Positions 15,665-23,546 of a stretch of DNA of 25,979 bases are shown here, piece by piece. The notes beneath the pieces were generated by a model that saw only the letters and a list, made by a program, of their open reading frames with translations, ran no database searches and was not told where the DNA came from. Position 1 is the first letter of the stretch. Each line of letters opens with the position of its first letter. Origin of the DNA: CAZHOV01 sp964534315 (lineage in GTDB: Bacteria > Bacteroidota > Bacteroidia > Chitinophagales > Saprospiraceae); contig CAZHOV010000077.1 in NCBI GenBank assembly GCA_964534315.1, forward strand, positions 1 to 25,979, read 5' to 3'. Position numbers and translations under genes: made by a program.

Positions 15665-16042
15665 ATGAAAAAATTATTGTTTTTTTCCCTCCTTTGTACG
15701 CTTCTTTTTAGCTGTCAAAATTGGAAAACGCAACAAGCTTTAGTCGGGAAATGGGTGGCAGAGGAATTCCTCGTGGAAGGAAAACCACAAAATGAAGAAC
15801 TCATCGATCAAATTTCATTGACCTTTACAAAAGAAGGTACCTACCAGTTTAAAAGCGTTATGAACTACCGGGAAGCCGGCACCTTCAGTATTCAGAACAG
15901 ATTGCTTCTTACTAAAGATACGACTGGCACTAATCCCGAAGAAAAAAAGGTGGTTATTGAAACGTTGGAAGCTGATACATTAAAATTGAGCATGCGACAA
16001 AATGAGCAGGAAGTATTTTTAACCTTACTAAGAAGGAATTAA
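15665..16042 (+). CDS. Small lipocalin-like lipoprotein
   Basis: A 125-residue lipoprotein: signal peptide MKKLLFFSLLCTLLFSC with the lipid cysteine at 17. The rest begins LVGKWVAEEFLVEGK and ends in repeated strands (TFTKEGTYQFKS, GTFSIQNRLLLTK, EADTLKLSM), the pattern of lipocalin-like domains common in Bacteroidota, where a W near the start of the first strand is typical. Such domains may bind small hydrophobic ligands in the envelope; none is known here. It stands alone, convergent with the DUF4403 gene. Confidence 0.78.
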   Translation: MKKLLFFSLLCTLLFSCQNWKTQQALVGKWVAEEFLVEGKPQNEELIDQISLTFTKEGTYQFKSVMNYREAGTFSIQNRLLLTKDTTGTNPEEKKVVIETLEADTLKLSMRQNEQEVFLTLLRRN

Positions 16043-16048
16043 GCACTT

Positions 16049-16205
16049 GAGGGTGTTTCAAAACACTATTCGTGTTTCGACACACCAAACTTTCTTCTTT
16101 GGTAGGGTTATCCTTTTTTCAAAAAGAATATCTCCTAAACTATAAAAAATTCCTTAGAGGGAGTCTAAAAGACTTTTTAGACGGCCTCCTATCTAATGAC
16201 ACATC
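16049..16205. mobile_element. Second copy of the MITE-like element
   Basis: Starts GAGGGTGTTTCAAAACAC and matches the first 50 bp of the element at 1905 at about four bases in five. The middle hairpin is different and weaker (CTTTTTTCAAAAAG near 16111-16124). A perfect stem GTCTAAAA / TTTTAGAC lies at 16163-16182 inside GAGG...CCTC. The right end (TGACACATC) is degraded and reaches the stop codon of the convergent gene at 16204. It fills the gap between two convergent genes and may serve as their terminator. Confidence 0.5.
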
Positions 16206-17559
16206 AATCGACACTTAACTCAATATCACCTTCAGAGATTAGCTCTATGCGTATCCCCCGGTCAGTAAGATAAGTTTGATTGAACTCAAAGCGATGAAGC
16301 GTGCCAGAGAGAAAAACATGGTCCGTTACCGGATAGTGGTTTAAGTTTGACTGTATCTCCTTTTCTACTTGTTCTAAATGCTCTTTAACAGAAAAGACCA
16401 TCTGTTTACTAAATTGCTTGCGAAGACGCTTTTTAAAAATCCCGGCCAGCAACTTTTGAAAGAAATTGCTCGTCTGCAGATTATACTCCAGATCCTTCAT
16501 CGCAATTTCTTTGCGTTCTTTGTTATAATAAGGCTTTCCGGAAAAAGTGATCGTTCCTTTATAGCTGCCCGACAAGAGGGTTTGAATGATCATTTTATTT
16601 TCTACGCCAATGATATCCAGCTTCTCCACTTTGATCTTTTTCTTTCCATAGGTATATACTTCACCTTCAATTTGCTCTTGGGTCATGCGTTCGATGGCTT
16701 CGTAAGAAATATCGACCGGGACTAAGAGCGAAAAAGGATTATAAGGCATATCCATAAATTGAAATCCCGGTAATTCTAAGGAAGCGGATCGCTCCGGCGG
16801 GTTTCCGATAAATACCTCAGAGTTGGATTTGACGAAGATTTTACTGTAGATAGAATCTTCTCTTATCTGAATGGGTGCCATTCCTATTTCTTCAGGGGTA
16901 AGCAATAAATACATTGGATAATGCTCCTCAATTAGAATAGGATCCTGGATTTGCGCCCAGGCTTCTTCGAGGCGTTGTTGGAGATCAAGATGTTCTTCTA
17001 ACTGCCGGTCGACCAAATCAGCGATCAGATTCTTGCTTCGCTTCAATACATAGTTAGCGATATATTTAATCGGCAAATTGATGATCCCGACTTTCAGGCG
17101 CGGTTTTGAAATCCATTGATGCTCAACCACCTCGGATTCAGTAGTGATTTTCCAGTCATCTTGAATGGTATACCGGGTGACAAAATCCAGGGTAATGCTT
17201 CCTTCCGCAGAAATATTCGTCAATTGGAAGCCTTTCTTGATCCATACTTTTAAAGGGACGCTAAAGTGAATTTCATCGTTTTTAGGATAAAACGTAATGA
17301 GACTGGCCCGTTCAATGTACAGCTCGATATTTTTTTCTCCGCCTTCCTCTGTTTCCATCTGTCCTTCGAAAAGGACCGTTCCGATCTGCTCATTGATCAT
17401 TGCTTGCAGATCATCCAGATTTGCGCGAATAGGTATTTGAATCGTTGAAACCAATGGATCATAAGTTTGGTGGCCAAAATCAACCTCCAGGAGAGGTTGT
17501 TTGCTTTTGCAAGAAAAGAATAAAATAAGAACAAGCAAATAAATATAGCGATAGGACAT
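16204..17559 (-). CDS. DUF4403 family lipoprotein
   Basis: The start is the ATG at 17559 (451 residues); a TTG two codons upstream is also in frame. The signal peptide MSYRYIYLLVLILFFSC gives a lipid cysteine at 17. The mature chain is long and beta-rich, with ANLDDLQAMINEQIGTVLFEG near the start and the repeated YNL/FFQKLLAG-type and HYPVTDHVFLSGTLHRFEF segments typical of DUF4403, a Bacteroidota family predicted to be related to lipid-binding SMP/BPI-like or DUF748-type folds; that fold relation is from memory and uncertain. Location is likely the periplasmic face of an envelope membrane. It has a long AT-rich region upstream and is probably monocistronic. Confidence 0.8.
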   Translation of the reverse strand: MSYRYIYLLVLILFFSCKSKQPLLEVDFGHQTYDPLVSTIQIPIRANLDDLQAMINEQIGTVLFEGQMETEEGGEKNIELYIERASLITFYPKNDEIHFSVPLKVWIKKGFQLTNISAEGSITLDFVTRYTIQDDWKITTESEVVEHQWISKPRLKVGIINLPIKYIANYVLKRSKNLIADLVDRQLEEHLDLQQRLEEAWAQIQDPILIEEHYPMYLLLTPEEIGMAPIQIREDSIYSKIFVKSNSEVFIGNPPERSASLELPGFQFMDMPYNPFSLLVPVDISYEAIERMTQEQIEGEVYTYGKKKIKVEKLDIIGVENKMIIQTLLSGSYKGTITFSGKPYYNKERKEIAMKDLEYNLQTSNFFQKLLAGIFKKRLRKQFSKQMVFSVKEHLEQVEKEIQSNLNHYPVTDHVFLSGTLHRFEFNQTYLTDRGIRIELISEGDIELSVD

Positions 17560-17796
17560 AATCAATTAGCTAAAACCACTCAATTAAGTTAAACGATAAA
17601 CGCATTTCCCTCTTCTTTTCCTGTATTTTTTCTGTTTTTCTACCTTCTTGTCAAGTTTTTTTTGAAAAAAAGCTCATTTTTTTTCGCCGAAAAACACAAA
17701 TAAAATTATTTTTTATTCACAATTCAACTACATCTAATAAATTTAAAAATCTTAAAATCAATATATTATATTAAAAAAGGGTTGTTTAAAATCAAA

Positions 17797-17822
17797 AAAA
17801 AATCCCACAATAGGGATTTTTT
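17797..17822. terminator. Bidirectional terminator-like hairpin
   Basis: AAAAAATCCC pairs with GGGATTTTTT around the loop ACAATA, so each strand reads a stem with a trailing U-run. No gene runs into it from the left on the + strand, so it either ends an unrecognised small transcript or limits - strand transcription toward the DUF4403 gene. Confidence 0.6.
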
Positions 17823-17917
17823 GTATTTGTTCCAGGCTTGTATTCTTCCGATTATTGTAGTGTGATAATTAAGTAAAGACAACGGTCTTGAAAAACAAAC
17901 TTGAAATAATTACCAAA

Positions 17918-18010
17918 TTATAAAGATATAGCGCAATAGTTTTGGATATGTTCATGGGATTATAATTTGTCAGAAAGTCGTGCCTGAGTTAGAGGCACGC
18001 TTCTCTTTTT
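17918..18010 (+). ncRNA. Candidate small RNA unit A (conserved block plus hairpin terminator)
   Basis: A 53-bp block (17918-17970) is followed by AGAAAGTCG and a stem CGTGCCT / AGGCACG (17979-17985 with 17993-17999), outer AGAA/TTCT pairs and T5 at 18006-18010. The block contains TTTTGG and, 17 bp later, TATAATTTG, which resembles a Bacteroidota promoter, so it may be a promoter driving an RNA of only about 35 nt; or the block is itself the conserved RNA body. The hairpin with its T-run is clear; RNA status is inferred. Confidence 0.45.
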
Positions 18011-18056
18011 CAATTCAACTATCACATTCAGCAAAAATATTAAAATCTTTTAGATT

Positions 18057-18155
18057 TTATAAAAATATAGCGCAATAGTTTTGGATATGTTCATGGGATT
18101 ATAATTTGTTGTAGAAAGTCGCACATCATAGTATTGTGCGACTTTCTATTTTTTT
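18057..18155 (+). ncRNA. Candidate small RNA unit B (conserved block plus hairpin terminator)
   Basis: The same block (18057-18109, one difference from unit A) is followed by AGAAAGTCGCACA paired perfectly with TGTGCGACTTTCT (18113-18125 with 18135-18147, plus a T-A pair outside) and T7 at 18149-18155: a strong factor-independent terminator. A TAAAATCT / AGATTTTA stem lies just ahead (18041-18059). Stem sequence differs from unit A while the fold and the AGAAAGTCG start are kept. Confidence 0.5.
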
Positions 18156-18280
18156 GCCCCTACCTAATGGCTTAAGGACTTCTTTTTCAGCGTTTTCTCA
18201 TAGAATATGCTCCGTTTACCCTTCCGAAGTTTCCTTTAAGACGTACATATTACAAAAAAGACACTTTTATTCAGATATCA

Positions 18281-18330
18281 GTTAATAATTAGTAGTTAAT
18301 GGTTAATAGTTAGTGGTTAATAATGAATAG
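18281..18330. repeat. Left repeat tract of the four-helix-bundle gene
   Basis: Imperfect units of the GTAGTTAATAGT kind (GTTAATAATTAGTAGTTAAT, then GGTTAATAGTTAGTGGTTAA). They are reverse complements of the TCACTATTAACTAC units on the other side of the gene at 18773. Confidence 0.7.
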
Positions 18331-18394
18331 AGGGTAACAAATAGTTTTGAAAAATTTAACAAAATATTTTATTACTTTTTTTCTTTTGAGGTTA

Positions 18395-18408
18395 CTCTAT
18401 AAATAGAG
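18395..18408. promoter_or_regulatory. CTCTATAAATAGAG dyad ahead of the four-helix-bundle gene
   Basis: CTCTAT pairs with ATAGAG across two bases, 17 bp before the start codon at 18426. It may be an operator, part of a promoter or a short leader stem. Nothing else supports one choice. Confidence 0.3.
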
Positions 18409-18425
18409 AACCAACTATTTATAAA

Positions 18426-18767
18426 ATGGCAAGTATTGTTCAAGAGAAGAGTTTTTCCTTTGCATTAAGCATAATAAAATTGGGCAGGGAGCTCATTGAT
18501 ACGAAGAGAGAAGACATAATTTCTAAGCAAGTACTTAAATCTGGTACTTCTATTGGGGCAAACATAGAAAAAGCATTAGGAGGCTATTCGAAAAAGGATT
18601 TTAGAACTAAAATGGGAATAGCTTACAAAGAAGCCAGAGAAACCGAATATTGGCTCCGGCTGTTGAAAGGGGCTAATTTAATAGAAGGCAAAAAGATCGA
18701 TCCGTTGATTTCAGAATGTTCTTCAATTTGTAAAATGTTGTATAAGATAGTGCAATCTTCTTCGTAA
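18426..18767 (+). CDS. Four-helix-bundle protein (23S rRNA IVS / S23 type)
   Basis: A 113-residue helical protein with the family core LKSGTSIGANIEKALGGYSKK-like at about 37-57 and KMGIAYKEARETEYWLRLLK at about 61-80. Members were first found in intervening sequences of 23S rRNA genes and are also scattered as stand-alone genes in Bacteroidota; relatives include the Avd accessory protein of diversity-generating retroelements. No rRNA, reverse transcriptase or variable repeat is present here, so neither of those contexts applies. The gene is bracketed by repeat tracts in opposite orientation, as in a small cassette. Function unknown; nucleic acid binding is likely from the family. Confidence 0.88.
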   Translation: MASIVQEKSFSFALSIIKLGRELIDTKREDIISKQVLKSGTSIGANIEKALGGYSKKDFRTKMGIAYKEARETEYWLRLLKGANLIEGKKIDPLISECSSICKMLYKIVQSSS

Positions 18768-18772
18768 CCTCC

Positions 18773-18827
18773 TCACTTTTAACTACTCACTTTTAACTAC
18801 TCACTATTAACTACTCACTATTAATTG
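18773..18827. repeat. Right repeat tract: 14-bp units TCACTNTTAACTAC
   Basis: Two units TCACTTTTAACTAC (18773-18800), one TCACTATTAACTAC (18801-18814) and a partial TCACTATTAATTG (18815-18827). It begins 5 bp after the four-helix-bundle stop and is the mirror of the tract at 18281. It has no spacers between units, so it is not CRISPR. Confidence 0.8.
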
Positions 18828-18951
18828 AAAACTGATTATTATCATTCCCTTTTTGACAATTCTCATTCAAGAACTTTTTTTCTAATTAAATAAAATTGCG
18901 TATCATCGTCTTTAATAATCGAACATTTTTTCTCTCTCAAAATATTCAACT

Positions 18952-19575
18952 GTGGAAAGAAAACTTCAGAAATTAACCGAAAAGATCTATCAGGAAGGAG
19001 TTGAAAAAGCAAAAAAGCAAGCAGCAGAAATTATCGAACATGCCGAAAAAGAAGCTGAACAAATAGTCAAAAAAGCTCAAAAAGAAGCTGACGATATCCG
19101 GCAAAAAGCACATCAAGAGGCCCTAGAGAAAAAAAATAACATCGATGCCGAGATAAAACTCGCCAGCCGGCAATCGGTCAATTCCCTCAAACAACAAATT
19201 ACTAACCTCATCTCTACCGGACTCATGTCTGACAAGCTGAATAATAGCTTTCAAGACGACGACTTCCTCAAAAATATCCTGGAAATAACAATCAAAAACT
19301 GGACGCCCGATCAAACCGGCAACCTAGAACTAAACACCCTCCTACCCCCGGAAAAAGAAACGGAACTGAGCGATTACCTATCCCATAAACTGGCTCAATC
19401 CCTTAATACAGGAATTAATGTATCATTCGACAATAAATTAAAAGATGGCTTTCGTATCGGCCCCGCCGACGGAAGCTACATCANNNNNNNNNNCTCCTTT
19501 ACCAGCGAAGATTTTAATAATTTCTTTGGCGACTACCTCAGCCCAAAAGTGAAAAAACTATTATTTGAATCTTAA
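18952..19575 (+). CDS. ntpE: V-type ATPase subunit E (peripheral stalk), with a 10-N gap
   Basis: A 207-residue protein starting at GTG (18952): a long charged coiled coil (about 8-75; AEKEAEQIVKKAQKEADDI) and a globular C-terminal domain containing DGFRIGPADGSYI and FTSEDFNNFFGDYL. This is the E/vatE layout of the peripheral stalk that holds the A3B3 head to the membrane part. Ten N at 19484-19493 leave four unknown residues (178-181); the frame holds on both sides, and the neighbouring family pattern (DGSYIVSFTSEDF-like) suggests the true gap is small. It is the first gene of the ATPase operon and lies 125 bp after the repeat tract. Confidence 0.88.
   Translation: MERKLQKLTEKIYQEGVEKAKKQAAEIIEHAEKEAEQIVKKAQKEADDIRQKAHQEALEKKNNIDAEIKLASRQSVNSLKQQITNLISTGLMSDKLNNSFQDDDFLKNILEITIKNWTPDQTGNLELNTLLPPEKETELSDYLSHKLAQSLNTGINVSFDNKLKDGFRIGPADGSYIXXXXSFTSEDFNNFFGDYLSPKVKKLLFES
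19484..19493. other. Assembly gap of 10 N
   Basis: Ten consecutive N inside the subunit E gene. A round number is usual for a scaffold join of unknown size, so the real length may differ, although the open frame on both sides argues against a large missing piece. Confidence 0.97.
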
Positions 19576-19577
19576 CC

Positions 19578-19605
19578 CCAAGACTCAAGACCCAAGACTC
19601 AAGAC
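19578..19605. repeat. Perfect tandem repeat CCAAGACTCAAGAC x2
   Basis: Two exact 14-bp units fill nearly the whole 36-bp space between the subunit E stop and the DUF2764 start. The second unit ends 6 bp before the start codon, in the ribosome-binding region, so copy number could alter translation or spacing. Confidence 0.85.
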
Positions 19606-19611
19606 TATAAA

Positions 19612-20445
19612 ATGGCAACCAATACTCCATATTATTATATCGTCTCCGGACTGCCTGAGTTGGAATTGAACCAGCGGAAAATTACCATTCCCATTGAGGA
19701 TCACCTCAGCGAATGGCGTGAGATGCTGTTGCCCGAAGACTTTCATTCCATATCGCTCCTGCTACTCCCCCATGATAACCAAAACCTGGTCAATCTCGTC
19801 GTAAAAAAAGCAGCCCACTGGGTACCCTTCGGCAACTTTGACCACGATACGCTGGAAAATGCCCTCAAACAACCCTTTGATTTGCCCCCTTATATGCAGG
19901 AATTTATTGCCTCCTTCCGGGAAAATCAAACGCTTTACCCAGACCTTAGTTGGGAAGATCAATTGACGGCCCTGTATTTTGATCATGTCCTAGAGCAAAC
20001 CGAAGGCTTTCTTCACCAATGGTTCGAATTCGAACTCCACCTTCGCAATTTCCTGACTGCTTTTCAAGCCAGAAAATATGACCATCCACTAAAAAACCAC
20101 CTGATTGGCAATAATGAAATCACCCAAAAACTGCTCAGCAGCCATGCTCAGGATTTTGGACTGAGCAAACAATTATTCTTTGTCGAAAAAGTCATGACCC
20201 TCCTCAACCAAGACAACAACCTGGAAAAAGAAAGAGGGCTGGATGAAATACGATGGTCTTTTATCGACGAATTAAATACCTTTAATTACTTCAACATTGA
20301 AAATATACAAGGCTTCCTGATAAAATTATTGATCCTGGAAAGGTGGAGCCACCTCGACGCTGAAAAAGGAGGCCAACAGTTTAAAAAATTAGTTGATTAC
20401 CTGGAACACAGTATTGAATTCCCTAATGAGTTTTCTGCCATATGA
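19612..20445 (+). CDS. DUF2764 protein, V-type ATPase accessory (subunit C-like) component
   Basis: A 277-residue, mostly helical protein beginning ATNTPYYYIVSGLPEL, the usual start of DUF2764. These proteins occupy the second position of V-type ATPase operons in Bacteroidota and Chlamydiae, where subunit C would be expected in archaeal-type operons, and are thought to be a divergent C-like component linking the central stalk to the membrane ring. The evidence for this is position and helical content; no motif proves it. It is 36 bp after subunit E and its stop overlaps the subunit A start (ATGA at 20442), so translation is coupled. Confidence 0.88.
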   Translation: MATNTPYYYIVSGLPELELNQRKITIPIEDHLSEWREMLLPEDFHSISLLLLPHDNQNLVNLVVKKAAHWVPFGNFDHDTLENALKQPFDLPPYMQEFIASFRENQTLYPDLSWEDQLTALYFDHVLEQTEGFLHQWFEFELHLRNFLTAFQARKYDHPLKNHLIGNNEITQKLLSSHAQDFGLSKQLFFVEKVMTLLNQDNNLEKERGLDEIRWSFIDELNTFNYFNIENIQGFLIKLLILERWSHLDAEKGGQQFKKLVDYLEHSIEFPNEFSAI

Positions 20446-22214
20446 GTAACACAACCGAAAAAACAACCGGAAAAGTAAAAAGCATCGTCGCCAACCTGGT
20501 AATTGTCGATGTCAATGGCCCGGTTTCACAAAACGAAATTTGCTACATCAACCTGGATGGCACCTTGCTTATGGCAGAGGTCATTAAAGTAACGGGCCAA
20601 AATGTATATACCCAGGTCTTTGAGAGTACCCGAGGATTGAAAATTGGTGCCGATGTTACCTTTGAAGGCCACCTCCTGGAAGCTACCCTCGGCCCGGGGA
20701 TTCTTTCGACCAATTTCGACGGCCTGATGCATGACCTGGCCAAAATGAAAGGGGTTTTCCTTCAAAGAGGCGACTATTCCGATACGCTCGACCATGATAA
20801 AAAATGGCTCTTCAAACCGCTCCTCGAAGTGGGAACTTCCGTAGAAGCCGCAGACTGGCTGGGTGAAGTACAGGAAAACAGCATCCCCCATAAAATAATG
20901 GTCCCCTTTACCTTCGAAGGGAATTATAAAGTCAAATCTATCGCTTCAGAAGGAAATTATACCGTGTATGATGTCATTGCAGTCCTGACCGATGCTTCAG
21001 GCCAGGACTACGAAGTCAATATGGTTCAGAAATGGCCGATCAAAAGAGCCTTAAAAGCCTATAAATCCAAACCCCGGCCTTTTAAATTATTGGAAACCGG
21101 TATCCGGACGATTGACACCCTAAACCCTATCGTCGAAGGAGGCACCGGCTTTATTCCCGGGCCTTTCGGTAGCGGGAAAACCGTCCTGCAGCACGCCATC
21201 TCCAAACAAGCCGAAGCCGATATCGTAGTGGTCGCCGCCTGCGGAGAGCGAGCCAACGAGGTCGTAGAGATCTTTAAGGAGTTTCCGGAGATCGATGACC
21301 CTTGGACGGGACGAAAGCTAATGGAACGAACAACCATCATCGCCAACACCTCCAATATGCCGGTGGCAGCAAGGGAAGCCTCCGTTTATATGGCCATGAC
21401 CATTGCAGAATACTACCGTTCTATGGGACTCAAAGCCCTTATGCTGGCAGATTCTACCTCCCGATGGGCCCAGGCACTGCGCGAAATGTCTAACCGGCTC
21501 GAAGAACTTCCCGGCCCTGATGCCTTCCCGATGGACCTCCCCGCTATTATCGCTAACTTCTATTCCAGAGCCGGTTTCGTCTACCTGAATAACGGTAAAA
21601 CCGGATCGATTACCTTTATCGGAACCGTTTCGCCCGCCGGTGGTAACTTCAAAGAACCCGTCACCGAATCCACCAAAAAAGCAGCAAGGTGCTTCTATGC
21701 ACTCTCCCAACAACGTGCCGATAGTAAACGATACCCCGCCATCGACCCCATCGAAAGTTATTCTAAATACCTGGAATACCGGGAGCTGCAGGAAACCCTC
21801 AATAATACCATCGATGAAAATTGGACAGATACCATAGACAGCCTTAAAAATGCACTCCTCAGAGGCAAAGAAACCTATGAACAGATCAATATTCTCGGAG
21901 ATGACGGTGTGCCAATAGAATACCACATCATCTTCTGGAAGTCCGAGATTATTGACGAAGTGATCCTCCAACAAAATGCCTTTGACGATATCGATGCCCG
22001 CACTCCCATGGAACGACAAAAATATATGGTCCAATTAGTCACCAAATTATTGGATACCGACTACGAGTTTGAATCCTATGAAAAAGTAGCCCCTTACTTT
22101 AAAAAGGTGATCAACCTTTTGCGACAAATGAATTATTCCCTGTATTTAAAGGAAAAATTTAAAAATTACGAAGCCGAACTTCTTCAATTGATAGAAGAAA
22201 AATCCGTAGCATGA
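20442..22214 (+). CDS. ntpA: V-type ATPase catalytic subunit A
   Basis: A 590-residue catalytic subunit. N-terminal barrel 10-75, the inserted non-homologous region about 110-205, Walker A GPFGSGKT at 240-247, CGERANEV at 268-275, and the Walker B region LMLADSTSRWAQALRE at 334-349, with the helical C-terminal domain after 430. It hydrolyses or makes ATP in the A3B3 head, on the cytoplasmic side. It overlaps both neighbours by 4 bp (ATGA). All nucleotide-binding residues that I can see are intact, so the enzyme should be active. Confidence 0.97.
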   Translation: MSNTTEKTTGKVKSIVANLVIVDVNGPVSQNEICYINLDGTLLMAEVIKVTGQNVYTQVFESTRGLKIGADVTFEGHLLEATLGPGILSTNFDGLMHDLAKMKGVFLQRGDYSDTLDHDKKWLFKPLLEVGTSVEAADWLGEVQENSIPHKIMVPFTFEGNYKVKSIASEGNYTVYDVIAVLTDASGQDYEVNMVQKWPIKRALKAYKSKPRPFKLLETGIRTIDTLNPIVEGGTGFIPGPFGSGKTVLQHAISKQAEADIVVVAACGERANEVVEIFKEFPEIDDPWTGRKLMERTTIIANTSNMPVAAREASVYMAMTIAEYYRSMGLKALMLADSTSRWAQALREMSNRLEELPGPDAFPMDLPAIIANFYSRAGFVYLNNGKTGSITFIGTVSPAGGNFKEPVTESTKKAARCFYALSQQRADSKRYPAIDPIESYSKYLEYRELQETLNNTIDENWTDTIDSLKNALLRGKETYEQINILGDDGVPIEYHIIFWKSEIIDEVILQQNAFDDIDARTPMERQKYMVQLVTKLLDTDYEFESYEKVAPYFKKVINLLRQMNYSLYLKEKFKNYEAELLQLIEEKSVA

Positions 22215-23533
22215 AAAGAAAAGCCTTTCAAAAAACATACACCCACATCGGCCAGATCACCAAGGCCACCTGCTCCGTCCGAGCCTCTAATGTAGGTTAT
22301 GAAGAATTGGCCATTGTTGACGGCAGACCTGCACAAGTGGTGAAGATACAAGATGATATGGTGACCCTTCAGGTATTCTCGGGTACTGAAGGAATTCCCA
22401 CCAACGCAGAAGTCGTCTTTTTAGGAGGTCCTCCTTCCTTAAAGGTAGGCGATGACCTGGCCGGACGTTTTTTTAACGCCTTCGGCGACCCCATTGATGG
22501 CGGCCCGGAGATCGACGGGGAAGAACGCGAAATCGGAGGCCCGTCTGTTAATCCGGTAAAACGAAAACAACCTTCCGAGCTGATCTCTACCGGCATTGCC
22601 GGTATCGACCTCAACAATACCATCGTTACGGGACAAAAGATCCCTTTCTTTGCCAACCCCGACCAACCGTTTAATCAGGTAATGGCCATGGTAGCTCTCC
22701 GGGCTAAAGCCGATAAGATCATCCTGGGCGGTATGGGAATTTCTAACGACGATTACCTCTTCTACCGCGATGTTTTCGAAAATGCCGGAGCCCTCAACCG
22801 TATCATTAGCTTTGTTAATACCGCTGAAGATCCGCCGGTAGAGCGGCTACTAGTTCCGGATATGGCGCTAACCGCCGCAGAGTATTTTGCAGTCGATAAA
22901 AAAGAAAAAGTGCTGGTCCTCCTAACCGATATGACCCTCTATGCCGATGCCTTGAGTATCGTATCTAACCGGATGGATCAAATTCCGTCAAAAGATAGTA
23001 TGCCGGGGTCATTGTATAGCGACCTAGCTAAATTATACGAAAAGGCTGCCCAGTTTGAGGAAGGGGGGTCCATCACGATCATTGCAGTGACGACTCTTTC
23101 GGGTGGAGATATTACCCATGCTATTCCGGATAATACAGGGTATATCACCGAAGGACAGCTATTTCTGAGAAAAGATACGGAGATCGGAAAGGTCATTGTC
23201 GACCCCTTCCGAAGTTTATCCCGCTTGAAGCAATTGGTCATTGGTAAAAAAACAAGACCCGACCACCCCGAGGTGATGAATGCCGCGATCCGTCTCTATT
23301 CGGATGCTGCCAATGCCCGGACCAAACTGGAAAACGGATTTGACCTGACAGATTATGACGAGCGAACGTTGGCTTTTGCCAAGGCCTATTCAGATCAATT
23401 ATTGGCCATTGATGTCAATATTGCTATTGATAAAATGTTGAATGTCGGATGGGAACTCTTTGCCGAGTATTTCAAACCGTCTGAAGTAAGAATTAAAGAA
23501 AAATTTGTTGAAAAATACTGGCCTAAGAACTGA
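22211..23533 (+). CDS. ntpB: V-type ATPase subunit B
   Basis: A 440-residue non-catalytic head subunit. It starts MKRKAFQKTYTHIGQI and has the barrel with GTEGIPTNAEVVFLGGPP, then FGDPIDGGPEI at about 91-101, STGIAGIDLNNTIVTGQKIP in place of a true P-loop, and LTDMTLYADALSIVSNRMDQIP with the arginine-containing SRLKQLVIGKKTRPDH further on. The lost GKT motif is normal for B. It alternates with A in the head. A 4-bp overlap with subunit A and 13 bp to subunit D keep the set in fixed order. Confidence 0.97.
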   Translation: MKRKAFQKTYTHIGQITKATCSVRASNVGYEELAIVDGRPAQVVKIQDDMVTLQVFSGTEGIPTNAEVVFLGGPPSLKVGDDLAGRFFNAFGDPIDGGPEIDGEEREIGGPSVNPVKRKQPSELISTGIAGIDLNNTIVTGQKIPFFANPDQPFNQVMAMVALRAKADKIILGGMGISNDDYLFYRDVFENAGALNRIISFVNTAEDPPVERLLVPDMALTAAEYFAVDKKEKVLVLLTDMTLYADALSIVSNRMDQIPSKDSMPGSLYSDLAKLYEKAAQFEEGGSITIIAVTTLSGGDITHAIPDNTGYITEGQLFLRKDTEIGKVIVDPFRSLSRLKQLVIGKKTRPDHPEVMNAAIRLYSDAANARTKLENGFDLTDYDERTLAFAKAYSDQLLAIDVNIAIDKMLNVGWELFAEYFKPSEVRIKEKFVEKYWPKN

Positions 23534-23546
23534 TTAAAAAATAACT

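Larger units (their letters stand above)
17560..18425. other. 866-bp stretch without a protein gene, holding hairpins and duplicated blocks
   Basis: No plausible reading frame was found on either strand. The contents from left to right are the probable promoter of the DUF4403 gene (up to about 17700), an AT-rich run, a terminator-like hairpin at 17797, a 53-bp block at 17918 with a hairpin, the same block at 18057 with a stronger hairpin and T7, then an AT-rich run with imperfect repeats at 18281-18330 and a CTCTAT/ATAGAG dyad at 18395-18408. CAATTCAACTA occurs at both 17720-17730 and 18011-18021, ahead of the first and third hairpins, suggesting larger repeated units. Confidence 0.6.

Noticed and set aside
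18426..18767. Diversity-generating retroelement, suggested by the Avd-like fold
   Set aside because: No reverse transcriptase and no template or variable repeat pair with A-to-N changes was found on either side.
18773..18827. Possible CRISPR array from regularly repeated units
   Set aside because: Units of 14 bp follow each other directly with no spacers, and no cas gene is near.
21318..22034. 238-codon open frame on the - strand opposite subunit A
   Set aside because: It is antisense to a strongly conserved catalytic gene, rich in Gly, Phe, Ile and His with no domain; it is a shadow of the codon use of ntpA.
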